Source: Lineus longissimus (taxonomy: Eukaryota; Nemertea; Pilidiophora; Heteronemertea; Lineidae). Taken from it: a DNA stretch of 64,000 nt. Where the stretch lies: the NCBI RefSeq assembly GCF_910592395.1, contig NC_088326.1, positions 2,177,001 to 2,241,000 of the forward strand, in the 5' to 3' direction. The translations under genes and the position numbers were made by a program. Positions 61,587-64,000 of the stretch are shown here, piece after piece; within the stretch, counting starts at the first letter, position 1, and each line of letters opens with the position of its first letter. The notes below the pieces were generated by a model. That model was not told the DNA's origin and searched no databases. It saw only the letters and a list, made by a program, of their open reading frames with translations.

Positions 61587-64000
61587 TATTCTAAAATACC
61601 TCAAACTTAAAAAGATAGGCCACGAAATAACTTGAATATGTGCGAATTTGGCAAATTCCATCCATCGCCTGCCCGGAGCGCCGGTAGCGCCGTTGTTTAC
61701 ATTATGTTACGGCAGCGCGGATAGGAAGTCCGGATCGGCTCGCTCAAGTGACGCTAAAATCCGCGCAAATGGGCTATTTGGAGCGTTTTTCTCAGCAAAT
61801 ATGTGTAGTGCTCATTAAAAAACTTAGGGTGGTTGATGCTTCCTTGGCTGATTTGTGTTTGAAGCAGTGTTTTGAGAGCCTCAAACTTCTGAAGTGAGCT
61901 GTGTGCATAGTTCCACATTTTAGTGCAACCCGAGGGAACTTTGGTAGAGCATCTTGGTTGCGTGTCCAAAACACTCCACTCTCAGATCGAGGCTTATGCA
62001 TTTTCCATTTAAAAGTTGACTTTACGGTACCAAGGTATTTTAGAATTACACTCCAATCGTCTTTGAGGAATGGATTGAATTGAGTTTTTTGCACTAAGTG
62101 AAGGAAGCACAGTGACGTCAAACGCTAGTGAATGTAGATGTTTGGTACTTAGAGCAAACTAAACTGACATATAGACTACACTAAGAAGACAAATCGTTGT
62201 TAAGTAATTGACAGAAATAAACATTTATACGCAGCTAACACATATCTAAATATTTGTGCTAACCTGACCATGTTGATATGGGAGGAAACTTAGCTCTAAA
62301 TATACTTTTGGGCGACAGCTGTATGTTTACAAGGATGCTATCACCATGTATCTTCATAACTTAGGCAACGAGCAACAGTTAGCTGTGACAAAAGAGAAAA
62401 ATAAACAGGATTTAACACTAGCTCGGTTGGATTCAACTCTTCCTAGGGATAAACACTTTGGTAAAACTAAGGAAGCCGCCACAACGGTCACTCGTCGCAC
62501 ATTTTGTAGGAAGAAGTTTGAAATCAGGTGAAAACTAAGAAGAAGAAAAATGTAACCTTTACTTGACTAAGGTAACCTCGGGGTTACTAAAACTGTATTT
62601 CGTACTTTTAGGTAGTTATCAAGGAATGTGAACGACGCCGTTTCCTTTCGATCTGTTTCCTTTCGATGATTTCATTGCGGGTTCATCAGCTGCCTACCAC
62701 ATTTGATATCATATCAAGAACTATGCTTTCACTCAAACATGGCATAGCTCAAAGCTATATTTGTTTCAAAGAGGTATGAACCCTATTTTTAGATCAACCT
62801 GCCTATTCACAAAAACGTTTCACCAAATAATGCAGTAGAAAGTTTCTCAACTAGTGGGTAGAGATACCGTCATGTAAAAGCCTTGAAACACTATATCTCT
62901 TTTTGCAAAGGACTGAAAATGCATTGTTCCTGTCAATGAACTACTCGTAAAAGATACAGAAAGAAACAGTTTCTACTCAAGAAACTTTCTTGTAAGCGCG
63001 GCGTAGGTTGCACAGTTCACCTATTACACAATTAAGGTGTTGTTCAACTCCAAGCTTGAATAACCTTTGATAACCTAAAATTTTCCGATTTCTAAACTTC
63101 TCAGTTAAAAGTAAGCTTATTTGCAGTGATGGTAGGCGTAGGTTTCAATCCAAGTGTTGACGTCCTCTAACTTCAAGTTTAAAATTACTGGTAAAAAGTA
63201 TTACAAGTGAAATGAAAAGAGGTAATTATTACCCATGAAGCACCAGCCATTAAATTTAAATTTACAATTTAATGACTGAAGGTGCCCAGGATTAAATTTT
63301 CTTTTGTGAAGGCTTGCAGTTCGTTGCTAGCATTAACACTGAATCACGTTAGCATGGTTAAATATTCCCCTATCCCCATCCCCTGTGGCATGGCGAATGA
63401 AAACTTGTCATTTCGAGAGGGCACTTTGTCCGGATTATGCTGGCATTAAAAAGCGAAGTCATTGGTCTAAAGATCACCCATCCTGGCACCAGTTGTTTTC
63501 AATATACTCCGCCTCTCCATATTTTCTTTTGTATACGACGTAGGAGTATCAAAAACCTGAGTCTCAGGATGATCATCACCTGGTATGGAAGTCACTTGAT
63601 TCAAAATACATGAACTATGAAATTTTATGATATAATGAATGAGGAGATGGTTCTTTAGTAATCTGAACGGAGATTTGGTTGTTTCTGCCAAGATGAAATG
63701 ATTGTTGGAAGGTTAACCATCAGTGGTAACCCCAATCCTTCATGTATTTTTTAAAATTTGTAGCTGCTAGTTTGAACTTTATAAATCAGCTTCAAATTGT
63801 CCTCTTATAACCTTTGACTTTAGAAGATTGAAGATTGCATTTCTTTGAAAAACCCCAGTCCTGGATCTGTGTTCATCCTCTGTGCCAACGAGGTAATTTA
63901 GTAATGACAAAGGTGAAGATACCGCAGCGTTGTTGTCACATCAAGTAGCATCATTTTCCTGACTCATTCTTTGAAGTGACGTGGAATGGAAAATACAACC

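Larger units (their letters stand above)
46045..64000. other. 18-kb intergenic region, no convincing gene
   Basis: Apart from the elements listed separately I see no gene. Open frames are short. The longest plus-strand candidate is 58277-58690 (137 codons) and the longest minus-strand one is 49883-50326 (147 codons); both lack motifs, and the second faces another open stretch on the opposite strand. A purine-rich run at about 48637-48712 (GAGGA/GAAGAA) is low complexity. Confidence 0.45.

Overview
This is a gene-poor stretch of animal nuclear DNA, most likely from a marine invertebrate. The evidence is direct. One gene is split by three introns with GT-AG borders and matching phases. There is a class A G-protein-coupled receptor, the non-coding DNA is full of small non-autonomous DNA transposons and foldback elements, and there are microsatellites and no operon-like packing. 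Which phylum is not settled by the sequence; amphioxus, hemichordate, echinoderm and lophotrochozoan are all possible. I saw no tRNA, rRNA, CRISPR array, or reverse transcriptase or transposase open frame.

Layout. 1-9.1 kb: no recognisable gene; a 42-bp tandem array (2.7-3.0 kb), a 453-bp terminal-inverted-repeat element (3.5-4.0 kb), a 179-bp foldback element (5.0 kb) and an inverted repeat (7.7-8.0 kb). 9.35-10.41 kb, minus strand: an intact rhodopsin-like receptor of 355 residues. 15.1-17.5 kb, plus strand: a four-exon gene of about 459 residues with ten KGHTKDAS-like octapeptides, a TRADD-N-like alpha/beta domain and a helical C-terminal half; a four-copy 73-bp array follows it. 17.9-32.2 kb: no convincing gene; old repeats and several MITE copies. 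32.3-34.6 kb, plus strand: a membrane protein of up to 789 residues whose N terminus is five and a half copies of a 32-residue repeat. It has three hydrophobic segments, an ectodomain resembling the APD-type E3 ligase family, no RING finger, and a tail with repeated short motifs. 34.6-64 kb: no convincing gene; a 349-bp near-perfect palindrome (43.9-44.2 kb), two 97%-alike TTAA-flanked MITEs (44.6 and 52.8 kb), hairpin MITEs, and a SINE/LINE-like tail.

The genes do not form a pathway that the sequence can show. Two of the three carry in-frame tandem-repeat N termini built of alternating A and B units, which suggests rapid repeat turnover at this locus. The best candidate for something undescribed is the TRADD-N-like gene: an innate-immunity or death-signalling type domain joined to a Lys/His/Thr-rich repeat and a C-terminal region I cannot assign. 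The tandem-repeat membrane protein comes next, because every full repeat carries a PKA-like RRGS motif in protein and a perfect TGACGTCA octamer in DNA.
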